Shown here: positions 38,863 through 48,563 of the stretch, one piece after another
Layout: the number at the start of each line of letters is the position of its first letter
Numbering within the stretch: position 1 is the first letter of the stretch
Assembly (NCBI RefSeq): GCF_000317835.1
Contig: NC_019793.1
Coordinates: 3,166,501-3,230,500 of the forward strand
DNA: 64,000 nt
DNA from: Deinococcus peraridilitoris DSM 19664
GTDB lineage: Bacteria > Deinococcota > Deinococci > Deinococcales > Deinococcaceae
Direction of reading: 5' to 3'
Notes under the pieces: generated by a model
What the model was told of the DNA's origin: nothing
Database searches by the model: none
Seen by the model: the letters and a program-made list of their open reading frames with translations, nothing else
Program-made: the position numbers and the translations under genes

Positions 38863-39621
38863 ATGAAAATACTGACCCTCATAAGGCAGGTTCCCGACGC
38901 TGAAGCGCGCGTACGGGTGAACGGTGGCAGTGTCGATCTGGAAGGCGCCACCCTGGTGATGGACGGCATGGACGAGTACGGGGTGGAAGAAGCGCTGCGG
39001 GTGCGCGAAAGCGGGGCGGCGACCGAGGTCATTGCCGTCGCCATCGGACCCAGGCGGGTCGAGGACGCCCTGCGCACGGCGCTGGCCATGGGTGCTGACC
39101 GCGCCGTTCACGTCGAAACCGATGAAAAGCTCGATGCCATCTCGCTCAGTCGGGTGGTCGCGCAGATTGCCGAGAACGAGGGCGCTGACCTGATCCTGGC
39201 CGGCGGACAGCAGGCCGACTGGGACAGTCAGGCGCTCGGCGCGGCCACAGCCGAGCGCCTCGGCTGGCCGCAGCTGACCTGGACCAACGGCCTGACGGTG
39301 GCGGAGGGTAAACTGAGCGGACGGCACGACGTGGACGAGGGCAACGAGACCTTCGAGGTGGCGCTGCCCGCCGTGGTCACCACCCAGCAGGGCCTCAACG
39401 AACCGCGTTACCCCACTTTGCCGAACATCATGAAGGCCAAGAAAAAAGAGCTGCGCAAGGATGCCCTCGACCAGTACGGCGTCTCGCCCAAAGTGCGTGT
39501 GGTGGGCGCGGAAATTCAGGCCCGCGCACGCATGAATCGGGTCATCGACGGCAAGGACCCCCAGGCGGCAGCGGCACAACTGCTCGAACTGCTGCGCAAC
39601 GAAGCCAAAGTTCTCGCCTGA
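38863..39621 (+). CDS. etfB: Electron transfer flavoprotein beta subunit
   Basis: The 252-aa protein begins [17 protein letters not shown] and contains [29 protein letters not shown] and a C-terminal [13 protein letters not shown], all typical of EtfB, which binds AMP. Together with EtfA it carries electrons from acyl-CoA dehydrogenases to the ETF:quinone oxidoreductase. GGGAGG precedes the ATG. etfA follows 81 bp later. Confidence 0.95.
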   Translation: MKILTLIRQVPDAEARVRVNGGSVDLEGATLVMDGMDEYGVEEALRVRESGAATEVIAVAIGPRRVEDALRTALAMGADRAVHVETDEKLDAISLSRVVAQIAENEGADLILAGGQQADWDSQALGAATAERLGWPQLTWTNGLTVAEGKLSGRHDVDEGNETFEVALPAVVTTQQGLNEPRYPTLPNIMKAKKKELRKDALDQYGVSPKVRVVGAEIQARARMNRVIDGKDPQAAAAQLLELLRNEAKVLA

Positions 39622-39702
39622 CGCTGCCGAGACGGTTTTCCAACTTTCGCTTTTGATCGGGAAGCTGATCAAGATGTCTTCATCACCCTGGAAGGTGCCC
39701 GC

Positions 39703-40656
39703 ATGATTCTGATCGTCGCTGAATACACGAACGGCAAGCTCAGCAAGAGCACCGCCGAAATGGTCACGGCCGCCCGCGAGTCGGGCCGCGAAGGCCCGGT
39801 CACCATTCTGGTACTGGGGAGCAATGTCGCCAGCATTGCCAACGAAGCTGCCATGCTTGCCGATCAGGTGCTGGTCGGCGACGCGCCGGTCCTGGCGCAG
39901 TACAACGCCGAGACCTGGGCCGCCGCGACCGCCCAGATTGCCCAGGAAGGCGAGGCGCACACGGTTCTGATCGGTGGCAGCCGCTCGGGGCGCGAATTCA
40001 GTCCGCGCGTCGCCGTGAAGCTCGACGCACCCCTGCTGGAAGACGTGATCTCACTCAAATCCACTGGTGCGGCGTTGCAGGCGCAGCGCTACACCTACCT
40101 CGCGCGCGTCACCGAAACCGTCGAAGCCGAGGCACCCGTCACCGTCGTCACGGTAAAAATCGGTATCTTCGCGCCCGCGGCGCCCGCAGCCCAGCCCGGC
40201 GAGCAGTACGATGTGGAACTCGAGCTGCCTGCCGTGCGCGTCAGCGTGACGGGCAAATCGGTCGAGAAAAGCAGCCGCGTGGCGCTCGCCGAAGCGGACG
40301 TGATCGTCACGGGCGGACGTGGGGTGGGCAGCTCGGAGAACTTCTCCAAGCTGGTCGAAGGCCTCGCCGACCAGATCGGTGCGGGCGTGGGGGCGACGCG
40401 CGCCGTAGTAGACGCCGGCTGGCGTCCGTACTCGGAGCAAGTGGGGCAGACCGGCAAGACCGTGCAACCCAAGGCGTACATTGCTCTGGGCGTCTCGGGC
40501 GCCGTACAGCACCTCTCGGGGATGGGCAAGAGCAAATACATCGTGGCAATCAACAAGGACGCCGACGCGCCCATTTTTAAGGTGGCCGACTACGGCATCG
40601 TCGGGGACGTCAACGAGATTATCCCGGCCCTGATCGAGCAGGCCCGAAACAGGTAA
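39703..40656 (+). CDS. etfA: Electron transfer flavoprotein alpha subunit
   Basis: The 317-aa protein has the FAD-binding C-terminal signature [16 protein letters not shown] and [23 protein letters not shown], with VTGGRGVGS before it. It forms a heterodimer with EtfB and holds the FAD. GGAAGGTG lies before the ATG. It is cotranscribed with etfB by position; a strong terminator follows 9 bp after its stop. Confidence 0.95.
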   Translation: MILIVAEYTNGKLSKSTAEMVTAARESGREGPVTILVLGSNVASIANEAAMLADQVLVGDAPVLAQYNAETWAAATAQIAQEGEAHTVLIGGSRSGREFSPRVAVKLDAPLLEDVISLKSTGAALQAQRYTYLARVTETVEAEAPVTVVTVKIGIFAPAAPAAQPGEQYDVELELPAVRVSVTGKSVEKSSRVALAEADVIVTGGRGVGSSENFSKLVEGLADQIGAGVGATRAVVDAGWRPYSEQVGQTGKTVQPKAYIALGVSGAVQHLSGMGKSKYIVAINKDADAPIFKVADYGIVGDVNEIIPALIEQARNR

Positions 40657-40665
40657 GCAGGAACA

Positions 40666-40700
40666 AACGCACCGGGCGGCCCCAGGCCGCCCGGTGCGTT
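40666..40700. terminator. 16-bp hairpin between convergent genes
   Basis: AACGCACCGGGCGGCC pairs with GGCCGCCCGGTGCGTT around a CCA loop. It lies between etfA and the leftward YkgJ-type gene and can serve both. Confidence 0.9.
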
Positions 40701-40715
40701 CCGTTGGAACGTTCC

Positions 40716-41435
40716 TTACTCGATCTGCACGATTTCAGGGTGGTACAGCCCGGCCTTGCGTAAGGCCCGGATGACCTTGCCCGGATCACGCTCCTGCAAC
40801 GCCTTCACGAAATCCTCCTCGCGGGTCATGCAGACCAGAAACGCGAAGTCACCCCACAACTCGAAGCCCAGCTCGCGGCGCATCATGGCGCCGAACCTGT
40901 CCCAGGCCGGCAAGGAGAGATCCTCCAGCGGAGCGAGGTAATGCGAGTGACCGTCCATCGCGGGGTTTGTGCGCACTTCGCGCTGATAGTCGCGCCGCGC
41001 CTGACCCTTCAGCCCTTCCACACCACCCGGAGCGCACAACTGTGCCGGCAGGCCCGAGTAGGTGTCACGGCAGCGCGTGGGACGGTCGGCATACTGCGAG
41101 CAGCTTCCGGTGGCGCGGTCGAGTAGCGGGCAGAAGCCCACCTGCGAGCGGTGACCCCGCACGTACTCGTCGAGGTTCTTCGCGCAGTGGGCATTGGCCC
41201 AGACTTTCCGGGCGTGGGCGTGCATGTCGCGGTGCTGGTCTTCGCTCATGCTTTGCGCAATGGTGAGGGCTTCAGGCCAGCTGAGGCGAATGGGCATGTC
41301 GCAACAGCGAAAGCAGCCGCTGGCACAGTACACCCGGCCGCCACGTCCGGTGTAGGCGCTCAGCCAGGACCGGGCGCGTTCGTCGTAACGGGCGTATTGT
41401 TTTCGAACTTCACGCGCGGTGTCCTGAGCGTTCAC
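40716..41435 (-). CDS. YkgJ-family cysteine-cluster protein
   Basis: The 239-aa protein has CASGCFRCCD followed by FCPLLDRATGSCSQYADRPTRC, the cysteine pattern of the YkgJ family, thought to bind zinc or an iron-sulfur cluster. The rest is helical and charged. Its biochemical role is unknown. Translation starts at GTG; TATAGT lies 8 nt before it, and GGGAGG between them could also act as ribosome site. Confidence 0.85.
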   Translation of the reverse strand: MNAQDTAREVRKQYARYDERARSWLSAYTGRGGRVYCASGCFRCCDMPIRLSWPEALTIAQSMSEDQHRDMHAHARKVWANAHCAKNLDEYVRGHRSQVGFCPLLDRATGSCSQYADRPTRCRDTYSGLPAQLCAPGGVEGLKGQARRDYQREVRTNPAMDGHSHYLAPLEDLSLPAWDRFGAMMRRELGFELWGDFAFLVCMTREEDFVKALQERDPGKVIRALRKAGLYHPEIVQIE

Positions 41436-41571
41436 AGCCTCCCACTATAAGCAGGCACACCACCCCGCGCGGTGAGCGAGGTCAGGTTCCGCTGCGCGTG
41501 CCTGCGCGGAAATGGCGTGCACGTGAAACCTCACCGCCAGGACGTGCGGGCCCGCGTATACTGGAGCAGAC

Positions 41572-42570
41572 GTGTTCAGGAAACCCGCCAAACAACCTGC
41601 CGCCTCTTCTGCCGTGTCCGCTGGCATGGAGCCTGGGCGCCTTCTCAACGAACTCCTGGCGAAACCGACCCTGGAGGGGGTTCTGGAAAGTGCGTTGGCG
41701 CAGGCGGCAGAACTGGTGGGCGGCAACGTCAAGGCCTACGCCGTCGTGCGTCCTGGAGAAGACCGGGTAGCGGCGGTGTACCAGTACGATTACGAACTGG
41801 TCGGTCTGTCCCTCGCCGGACCGTGGTCGGCCGGCCGCTCGCGCGTCGTGGCCGACGGAGCTGCCGAACTGTTCGCGACCAATCCGCCAGAGGTGCGTGC
41901 CAAACTCGACGTGCTCGGCATGCGCGAGGCCAAAGCGAGCCTGATCGCGCCGCTGCGCGACCGCAACCGCTTTCTGGGCGCTGTGGTGCTCGACCGTTAT
42001 TCGGCAGACACATTTACTTCGGTGCAGCTTGATGCGGTGTCCCGCTGGGCCGGCAGTATCACGCCCCTCGTGGCGCTGTTGGAAGGCCAAGAGGAAGCCA
42101 GAGCCCTTTCGCGCCAGCTGACCACCGTCTTCGTTGAGTCCGTCGAGTCGCTCGACTTCGATACGGTCGGCCATGCCCGCCGGGTGACCGAGGTCGCAGG
42201 GAAGCTGGGGCGCGCCGTCGGCCTGACCGAGCGTGAACTGGATGAACTCTGGTACGCGGCGATGCTGCACGACCTGGGCAAGCTGCATGGCAGCGAAGGA
42301 CATGCGCTCATCGGGGCCAATCTGCTGCATGACGTACCACAACTTGCCGGCGCACAGCTCGGCGTGCGCCACCATCACGAGCGCTGGGACGGTTTTGGCG
42401 AACCCGACCGCCTGGCCGGCGAGGAAATCCCGCTAATCGCGCGCATCGTGGCCGTGGCCGATACCTTCGTGCGCAAGGGCGAGAGCGCCTCGTTTGCCAG
42501 CGAGGGTGGAAAGACCCTGGACCCCCGACTGGTCACGGCCTTCGAAACTTTGGTGCGCGCCGAGGTCTGA
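41572..42570 (+). CDS. GAF plus HD-GYP-like phosphodiesterase
   Basis: The 332-aa protein has an N-terminal GAF domain (about 20-165) and a C-terminal HD domain (about 175-330). The HD domain shows GHARRVTEVA, LHDLGK, VRHHHERWDG and AVADTF, in the HD-GYP order. The GYP triplet is GEP here (WDGFGEP), so cyclic-di-GMP hydrolysis is possible but not certain. The protein is soluble. Translation starts at GTG, with TATACT and 9 nt upstream. The signal sensed by the GAF domain is unknown. Confidence 0.82.
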   Translation: MFRKPAKQPAASSAVSAGMEPGRLLNELLAKPTLEGVLESALAQAAELVGGNVKAYAVVRPGEDRVAAVYQYDYELVGLSLAGPWSAGRSRVVADGAAELFATNPPEVRAKLDVLGMREAKASLIAPLRDRNRFLGAVVLDRYSADTFTSVQLDAVSRWAGSITPLVALLEGQEEARALSRQLTTVFVESVESLDFDTVGHARRVTEVAGKLGRAVGLTERELDELWYAAMLHDLGKLHGSEGHALIGANLLHDVPQLAGAQLGVRHHHERWDGFGEPDRLAGEEIPLIARIVAVADTFVRKGESASFASEGGKTLDPRLVTAFETLVRAEV

Positions 42571-42590
42571 GCGGCAGGTCCGGTCACATG

Positions 42591-42618
42591 AACCTCTGGC
42601 GAGGCGCCAGAGGTTTTT
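42591..42618 (+). terminator. Intrinsic terminator
   Basis: AACCTCTGGCG-AGG-CGCCAGAGGTT followed by TTT, 20 bp after the HD-GYP-like gene. Confidence 0.9.
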
Positions 42619-42732
42619 CGCGCTGTGTGGTTTCACCCTACGTGGTCGCCCGGGTGAGCCGGAGGCCGGTCAGCTGGGACCGGCGCGAACAAGACGACGC
42701 CCAAGCACCCCAAACCCACTATGATGAAGCGT

Positions 42733-43533
42733 GTGACCAACGGCGTGGCCCACCTTCCAACCGTAGAACGGCTCTGCGGGCCGCTGGAGCGCCTGGGTGG
42801 AGGTGCTCACAGCCGGGTGTACCAGGCGGGCGAGTACGTTGTGAAGGTCTACCGCAATTTTCTGGGCTGGCACGCCCTGGAAGCAGCCAACATGCGCCGC
42901 GCGGGTCTCGGTGAGTGGGTCGTCAAGACACTGGAAGCTGACGGTGCCCAAATTCTGATCATGCGGCGTTTTCCCGGGCGCCCGGTGAGGGCCGAAGACA
43001 TTCCCGGTGCGCTGCCGTACATCCAGCATTTCCTGCAGAACCTGCACGCACCAAAGGAAGGGGTTGTCAACCTTGCGCGCCTCAACGAGCGCTTGCAGCG
43101 TTTCCGGGGCGCACTGAGCGCCTACCAGCTCGACGATCTCTTCGAGGCGGTGGAAACGCCACTGCGGCGCGGTGAGCTCGCCGCGCCGGCCAGCTACTGC
43201 CATTTGGATCTGTGGTCGGACAACGTCCTGGTCTCAGAGCGCGGCGAAGTGCTGGTGATCGACTGGACCCGCGCGGCCTTCGACGATCCCATCCGCGACA
43301 TTTCACTGTTCAAAACCGGCACCCTCGATTTGTGCACGCCCGCGCAGAGCATGGAGCTGGCGCTGCGCCTGCTGCCTGACGAAGAGCGCGCGCTGGTGCG
43401 CTTGCGCGCCTACCTTGCCCATACCTACCTGCACGATCTGTACTGGTTTTTGATGCGTGAACCCTACGATTTCGAAGCGCAGCGCGCCGTGAAGGTGCCG
43501 CGCGCGCGGCACGCCCTGGAATTCCTGAGCTGA
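42733..43533 (+). CDS. APH-fold phosphotransferase of unknown substrate
   Basis: The 266-aa protein has the kinase fold of the aminoglycoside/choline kinase family: a glycine loop ([13 protein letters not shown]), [11 protein letters not shown] as catalytic loop and VLVIDWTRA as metal-binding strand. Related proteins phosphorylate hydroxyls of antibiotics, sugars or choline; the substrate is unknown here. Two ATG codons upstream overlap the -10 hexamer TATGAT. The GTG at 42733 is 7 nt after that box and fits the leaderless pattern of the window, so it is taken as the start. Confidence 0.82.
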   Translation: MTNGVAHLPTVERLCGPLERLGGGAHSRVYQAGEYVVKVYRNFLGWHALEAANMRRAGLGEWVVKTLEADGAQILIMRRFPGRPVRAEDIPGALPYIQHFLQNLHAPKEGVVNLARLNERLQRFRGALSAYQLDDLFEAVETPLRRGELAAPASYCHLDLWSDNVLVSERGEVLVIDWTRAAFDDPIRDISLFKTGTLDLCTPAQSMELALRLLPDEERALVRLRAYLAHTYLHDLYWFLMREPYDFEAQRAVKVPRARHALEFLS

Positions 43534-43590
43534 AGTGCCACCCTGCTGATGAGCGGCAAGCACCGGGCACTTTGCTCTAACATACGGTCG

Positions 43591-44268
43591 ATGTCCGGCC
43601 TCCATGCACAAGACACCACCTCCCAGAGTTCTGGACCCCAGCACCTGGTGACCGTCGTAAGCCATCCACTCGTACAGCACAAGCTTTCCCTGATGCGCGA
43701 CATTCACACGGGTCCGAAGGAATTCCGGGAGCTGGCCGCCGAGGTGACCTTGCTGCTGGCCTACGAAGCGATGCGTGACCTCGAAACCGAAGCCGTGACG
43801 CTGGAGACGCCCATTCAGAAAGGCGAATTTCCCATGCTGGCCGGCAAGAAACTGGCCGTGGTGGCCATCTTGCGTGCCGGGCTCATCATGAGTGACTCGA
43901 TCCTGCGTCTCGTACCGGCGGCGCGCGTCGGGCACATCGGGTTGTACCGTGACCCCGAGACGCTGCGGCCCGTTGCCTACTACAACAAGTTGCCACAGGA
44001 CATCGCCGAGCGCCGGGTGTTCCTGCTTGACCCGATGCTGGCCACGGGGGGCAGCGCGGTGGCGGCCATTGATACCCTCAAGGCAGCGGGCGCCCTGAGC
44101 GTCAAGCTGCTCTCGGTGCTGGCGGTGCCCGAAGGCATTGCGCGGGTTCACGCGTCGCACCCCGACGTTGAGATCGTTACCGCCGCCGTGGATGAGCGGC
44201 TCAACGATCACGGATACATTGTTCCCGGCCTGGGTGACGCGGGCGACCGGATTTACGGCACGAAGTGA
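43591..44268 (+). CDS. upp: Uracil phosphoribosyltransferase
   Basis: The 225-aa protein carries the PRPP-binding segment [16 protein letters not shown] and the uracil-binding C-terminus [17 protein letters not shown]. It converts uracil and PRPP to UMP in pyrimidine salvage. It has a roughly 15-residue N-terminal extension compared with other family members. TAACAT and 7 nt precede the ATG. The wecA/tagO-like gene follows 38 bp later; upp next to wecB-type genes is a known arrangement in other bacteria. Confidence 0.94.
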   Translation: MSGLHAQDTTSQSSGPQHLVTVVSHPLVQHKLSLMRDIHTGPKEFRELAAEVTLLLAYEAMRDLETEAVTLETPIQKGEFPMLAGKKLAVVAILRAGLIMSDSILRLVPAARVGHIGLYRDPETLRPVAYYNKLPQDIAERRVFLLDPMLATGGSAVAAIDTLKAAGALSVKLLSVLAVPEGIARVHASHPDVEIVTAAVDERLNDHGYIVPGLGDAGDRIYGTK

Positions 44269-44306
44269 AACGCCAGCACACCCTGGGCACAAGAGAGAGT
44301 TGATTC

Positions 44307-45446
44307 ATGGACGTTTTTCCGTTTCTTCGTTCGCTGGGTATCGCCGATCCGCTGGGAATCGGTTTCCTCAGCGTGGTGCTCACCTTCGTGAGTGCGTGGG
44401 TGTTCACGCACCGCTTCGTGCCCCGCGTGCGTGATTACGCGATCAAGGTCGGTTGGGCCGATTTGCCCAACGAACGGCGTCTTAACAAGGCGCCCCTGCC
44501 GAATGCCGGCGGGCTGGCGATTTTCGCCGGGTTCATCATTCCGGTCGTGATCGTGTGGGCGCTGCGTCCCATCGGAGTCACCGAGGTGCAGGTGCAGGTG
44601 CTGGCGATCCTGCTGGGCGCAACCCTGATGGTCATGCTGGGATTTATCGATGACCAGTTTACGTTGCCTCCGCTGTTCCGCCTGGGCATGCAGACCGTGG
44701 CGGCCCTGCTGCTGGTCCTCAACGGGCTGAGCATCGAACTGCTCGCGCTGCCGTTTTTGCCTGTCATTCCAGTAGGTCTGCTCGAGCCATTCAATATCTT
44801 CTTCACGCTGCTGTGGATCGTCGGGATCACCAACGCCTTCAACCTGCTCGACGGCGTGGACGGGGTGGTGGGCGGGATCGGCTTTATCGCCAGCGTGGTG
44901 ATGCTGGCAGTCGCTGCACAGTTCCCGGACCGCGGCAGCGCGGTGGTGCTGCTGGCCGGTCTTGCCGGCGCAGCGCTCGGATTTCTGCGGCACAACTTCA
45001 ATCCCAGCCGCATCATCATGGGCGACGGCGGCGCTTACCTGTTCGGGTATACCCTGGCCGCCATCAGCCTGCTGGGCACACTGAAAGTCAGCGCCGGTAC
45101 GTCGTTGCTGGCGCCGCTGCTGTTTCTGGCACTGCCGATCATCGATACCACCCAGGTGATCGTCGGGCGCCTGCTGCGGGGTCAGAATCCCCTCAGCACT
45201 CCCGACAAGACCCACATTCACCACCGCCTCTTCGCGCGTTACGGAGCGCGGGGCGCCGCCGTGATCATCTGGGCCATCACGCTGGGATTCAACATCGTCG
45301 GCATGCTGGCCCAGGGCATTCCGGCGCAGGTGATCTTCTTCGTGACCCTTGGCGTGGGGGGCTGTCTGACCTGGGTTGCGCTGCGCCGCGTGCGTGCGCT
45401 GCGTCTCGAAGAGTCGCACGTGACCGTCAAGGAGGCCGTGAAATGA
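44307..45446 (+). CDS. Undecaprenyl-phosphate sugar-1-phosphate transferase (WecA/TagO type)
   Basis: The 379-aa integral membrane protein has about ten membrane segments and the MraY/WecA-family motifs: [33 protein letters not shown] and DKTHIHHRL. It would transfer GlcNAc-1-phosphate (or a related sugar phosphate) from UDP-sugar to undecaprenyl phosphate, the first step of a surface glycan. Its stop overlaps the wecB-like start (ATGA), so both are translated together and supply the same pathway. Confidence 0.9.
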   Translation: MDVFPFLRSLGIADPLGIGFLSVVLTFVSAWVFTHRFVPRVRDYAIKVGWADLPNERRLNKAPLPNAGGLAIFAGFIIPVVIVWALRPIGVTEVQVQVLAILLGATLMVMLGFIDDQFTLPPLFRLGMQTVAALLLVLNGLSIELLALPFLPVIPVGLLEPFNIFFTLLWIVGITNAFNLLDGVDGVVGGIGFIASVVMLAVAAQFPDRGSAVVLLAGLAGAALGFLRHNFNPSRIIMGDGGAYLFGYTLAAISLLGTLKVSAGTSLLAPLLFLALPIIDTTQVIVGRLLRGQNPLSTPDKTHIHHRLFARYGARGAAVIIWAITLGFNIVGMLAQGIPAQVIFFVTLGVGGCLTWVALRRVRALRLEESHVTVKEAVK

Positions 45447-46603
45447 CCGCTGACCACACTGTGAAAAATGTTGTGGTGGCCTTTGGTACGCGGCCCGAAG
45501 CCACCAAGATGGCGCCGGTGATCGAGGCGCTGGATCGTCAGGAAGGTCTGCGGGTGACGGTGCTGGTGACCGGTCAGCAGCGCGAACAGCTGGACTCGGC
45601 GCTCGCGGTGTTCGGCCTGACTCCACACGCGGACCTGAACGTCATGACCGAGCGTCAGACCCTCAGCGACCTGACCGGGCGCATCGTTCCGCAGGCGGCG
45701 CGCAAACTGCGCGAGCTGCAGGCGGACATGGTGCTGGTGCACGGCGACACCACCACGACCTTCTGCATGGCCTACGCGGCCTTTGTCGAGGGCGTGGCCG
45801 TCGGGCACGTGGAAGCGGGCCTGCGCAGCGGCAGCATGACCGAGCCCTTTCCTGAGGAAGCCAACCGCAAGCTGACAAGCGTACTGACCACCCTCGACTT
45901 TGCCCCCACTTCACTGAGCCGCGATAACCTGCTGCGCGAAGGCAAGACGCCAGGCGGCATTTTCGTGACGGGCCAGACGGCCGTCGACGCAGTGCGCGCC
46001 GTGGCGGCACGCGCCGAGTTGCGCGCCTCGTGGCGTGGCAAGCGGCTGGTGGCCGTCACCATGCACCGGCGCGAGAATTTACCCGTGATGCGCGAGTTGG
46101 CCCTGGCCTTGCGTGACGTGGCCCTGAATCACCCCGAGCGCCACTTCGTGTACCCGGTGCACCTCAATCCGGCCGTGCGTGAAGCCGTAACGCCCGTGCT
46201 GTCCGGTCTGGCGAATTTTGAGCTGACCGAACCGCTCGCGTATGACGAGATGAGCGCACTCATGGCGGCTTCCGACCTGCTCGCCACCGATTCGGGCGGC
46301 CTGCAGGAGGAAGGTGCCAGCCTCGGTGTGCCGGTGGTGGTGCTGCGCAACGTCACCGAGCGTCCGGAAGGCGTCGAGGCCGGTGTGCTCCGGCTGGCCG
46401 GCACCGAGCGCGCCCAGGTGAGCCGGGTGCTGGAAGCCTTGCTCTCGAATGAAGGTGAACTGGCACACATGCGCGGTCGGCCGAATCCATACGGTGACGG
46501 ACAGGCCAGCGAGCGCATCGCCCGGGCAGTCGCCTGGCATTTCGGATTGGGGAAGCGTCCCGGGGATTGGCAGGTTGCCAGCGCGGCAGTCCATCCGTCG
46601 TGA
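45443..46603 (+). CDS. wecB: UDP-N-acetylglucosamine 2-epimerase (non-hydrolysing)
   Basis: The 386-aa protein has [13 protein letters not shown] at the N-terminus, HVEAGLRSG and [10 protein letters not shown], the substrate-binding motifs of the WecB/MnaA family. It interconverts UDP-GlcNAc and UDP-ManNAc. The overlap with the upstream transferase places it in surface-polymer precursor synthesis. Confidence 0.93.
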   Translation: MTADHTVKNVVVAFGTRPEATKMAPVIEALDRQEGLRVTVLVTGQQREQLDSALAVFGLTPHADLNVMTERQTLSDLTGRIVPQAARKLRELQADMVLVHGDTTTTFCMAYAAFVEGVAVGHVEAGLRSGSMTEPFPEEANRKLTSVLTTLDFAPTSLSRDNLLREGKTPGGIFVTGQTAVDAVRAVAARAELRASWRGKRLVAVTMHRRENLPVMRELALALRDVALNHPERHFVYPVHLNPAVREAVTPVLSGLANFELTEPLAYDEMSALMAASDLLATDSGGLQEEGASLGVPVVVLRNVTERPEGVEAGVLRLAGTERAQVSRVLEALLSNEGELAHMRGRPNPYGDGQASERIARAVAWHFGLGKRPGDWQVASAAVHPS

Positions 46604-46698
46604 AGATCTGACTGTGCGGCCTGCCCGTCAGGGCGCCGCCTGGAACCCACGCGATTGATGAAGGCATTTGCCTGCATTGGTGTCATTTTGGAGGACGC

Positions 46699-47604
46699 AT
46701 GTCGATGACCGAAGGCCAGGCGCCCCCCTCGTTTGCCGTGGTACTCAATCCGCACGCCGGTCGCGGTGTGGCCTTGCGGGCCTGGCCCCGTCTGGAGCGC
46801 GAGCTTCAGGCGCGTGGACTCCGCTTCGACCTGATCCTGGCGACCACGCCGGAAGACGCGCTGCTGCGGGTGGCCAGACTGCCCTTCTGCCAGAGCGTGC
46901 TGGCCGTGGGCGGTGACGGTACCGTCCGGGCGCTGCTGCCGGCACTGGTCGGTACGGGCCGGGCGCTCGGGATCGTGCCGCTGGGCAGCGGCAACGATTT
47001 TGCCGGAATGCTGGGCTTGCGGTCCGGGAATTTCCGGCAGGCGCTCGACCGTCTGGCAGCAGCGCCTCGGGCAGTGGACGCCTTATGGGTCGACGCCGGG
47101 CAGGGGCGTACGTTTGTGCTCAATGGTTTCGGCATGGGATTTGACGCGCTGGTTGCGTCGCTGATGCTTCAGACTCCCGCCCGTCTGAACGGTTTCTCGC
47201 GCTACGCCTGGGGTGCCCTGCGAGGAGTGCGCTCGCTCTATCACCACCAGGTGGAAGTGACCCTGGACAGCGCACTGATGTACCGTGGTCCCTCGCCGTT
47301 GGTGGCCGTCATGAACGGCACCCGCTACGGAGGAGGGTTCCAGATTTCGCCGGAATCCGACGCGCGTGATGGTCGGCTCGATGTCGTGCTGGCGTCGCGT
47401 CTCAGCCGGGGTCAGCTGACCTTGCTGATGGGCAGCGTGTTGCGTGGCGCCCACCTCGACGATCCCCGGGTCCGCTGTGGCCGGGGACGTGAGGTGCGCG
47501 TTTCGTGGAGTGTTCCCACCCACCTGCACCTTGATGGTGATGTGGGCGGTGAAGTGTCGAGTGTCAGCGCCGGTGTGCAGCCGGGCGCGGTGCTGCTGTA
47601 CTGA
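46699..47604 (+). CDS. Diacylglycerol kinase-family lipid kinase
   Basis: The 301-aa protein has [10 protein letters not shown], the ATP-binding [13 protein letters not shown] and [12 protein letters not shown], the marks of the DAGK catalytic family (YegS/DgkB type). It would phosphorylate diacylglycerol or a related lipid at the membrane. GGAGG precedes the ATG. It follows wecB in the same direction after 95 bp and could be cotranscribed. Confidence 0.9.
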   Translation: MSMTEGQAPPSFAVVLNPHAGRGVALRAWPRLERELQARGLRFDLILATTPEDALLRVARLPFCQSVLAVGGDGTVRALLPALVGTGRALGIVPLGSGNDFAGMLGLRSGNFRQALDRLAAAPRAVDALWVDAGQGRTFVLNGFGMGFDALVASLMLQTPARLNGFSRYAWGALRGVRSLYHHQVEVTLDSALMYRGPSPLVAVMNGTRYGGGFQISPESDARDGRLDVVLASRLSRGQLTLLMGSVLRGAHLDDPRVRCGRGREVRVSWSVPTHLHLDGDVGGEVSSVSAGVQPGAVLLY

Positions 47605-47701
47605 ACTTGTTGTCCTGGACCCGGCGGTCTATTCCGGCGATCGCAACTCAGGCGGGGTGCAGGGCTTCGGCCCGGTGCGCTTCCTGCTGGAGGTCGACGG
47701 T

Positions 47702-47769
47702 TTCGGCGGTGAAGTGGGGCCACTTTGTTCGCCCGAGAGTGTTCGCCGGGAAGTGTTCACCCGAAAGTG
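47702..47769. mobile_element. Possible remnant of an insertion-sequence end (short tandem repeats)
   Basis: Three contiguous 14-bp units, TTCGCCCGAGAGTG, TTCGCCGGGAAGTG and TTCACCCGAAAGTG (47728-47769), follow a related 15-bp unit at 47702-47716. Multiple short direct repeats of this kind occur at the ends of IS21-family elements. No transposase gene is present, so this would be a leftover. It lies in a 269-bp gap with no gene. Confidence 0.4.
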
Positions 47770-47873
47770 AAATCTGCTGACCCCGCCGTCCTGATGGGCG
47801 ATTCACAAGCCTTTTCCGTGCGCCGTGCCGCTGTGGCTGCGCCACTTCACCCGAGTGCCGACTTTGGGATGAT

Positions 47874-48563
47874 TTACGCGCGGGCCTCCTTCACCAGATT
47901 GTTGCTCCAGTGCAACAGCTGGCGCGTAAGTGGGCCCGGGGCCTGCAGCGGCAACAGCGGGCTTTCGGGCGCCAGAGTCTGGATGCTCGCCTGAGGAAGA
48001 CTCGGTACGGGGGAATCGTTATCCGAGACGATCAGCACGGGCAGCGAGACGGGCACGTCGGGAAGCCTGGGTGGTTCCTCGGCCTGGTCCAGCCAGGCGT
48101 TCCAGGCCTCTTTCGAAGCGCGCAGGCCGTCGAGTATCAGATTTTCCAGGTCTCGCTCGTCGGGCGCTGAGCCAAGGACGGCGGCGTAATGGGCACGCAA
48201 GGCGTCGGGGTTGCCGTGCGCGGTGCGCAGACGTGCCACGGTCTCCGGGTCTGCCCGCCAGGCAGGATGGACGAGTGCCACGCCCAGCAGACCGGGCGGC
48301 TGGCGTGCGGCCAGTTCGAGCGCCACGAGCGCGCCCAGCTCACGGCCCACCAGCACGAAATCCCGATGCCCGGCGTGCCCGATGGCCCCAGCGATCACCT
48401 CGGCCATCTCGCTCACGCTGCACGCGCCCTGCGCGGCGCAGGTTCCGAAGCCCGGCAGATCGGGGTGCAGCGAGCGCACGCCTGCGAGCTGCTCGGCCAC
48501 GTGAACCCACTCACGGCTGGACGTGCCAAAGCCGTGCAGCAGCACGAAGGTCGGTTCGACCAT
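47874..48563 (-). CDS. Alpha/beta-hydrolase fold protein lacking the nucleophile serine
   Basis: The 229-aa protein has the fold marks LLHGFGTSS (oxyanion loop) and a nucleophile elbow that reads GRELG instead of GxSxG, so serine is replaced by glutamate. The histidine near the C-terminus is not in the usual GH context. Activity as a hydrolase is doubtful; it may be an inactive or altered-mechanism member. Its ATG overlaps the stop of the Gfo/Idh gene upstream (ATGA), so the two are translationally coupled. Confidence 0.78.
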   Translation of the reverse strand: MVEPTFVLLHGFGTSSREWVHVAEQLAGVRSLHPDLPGFGTCAAQGACSVSEMAEVIAGAIGHAGHRDFVLVGRELGALVALELAARQPPGLLGVALVHPAWRADPETVARLRTAHGNPDALRAHYAAVLGSAPDERDLENLILDGLRASKEAWNAWLDQAEEPPRLPDVPVSLPVLIVSDNDSPVPSLPQASIQTLAPESPLLPLQAPGPLTRQLLHWSNNLVKEARA

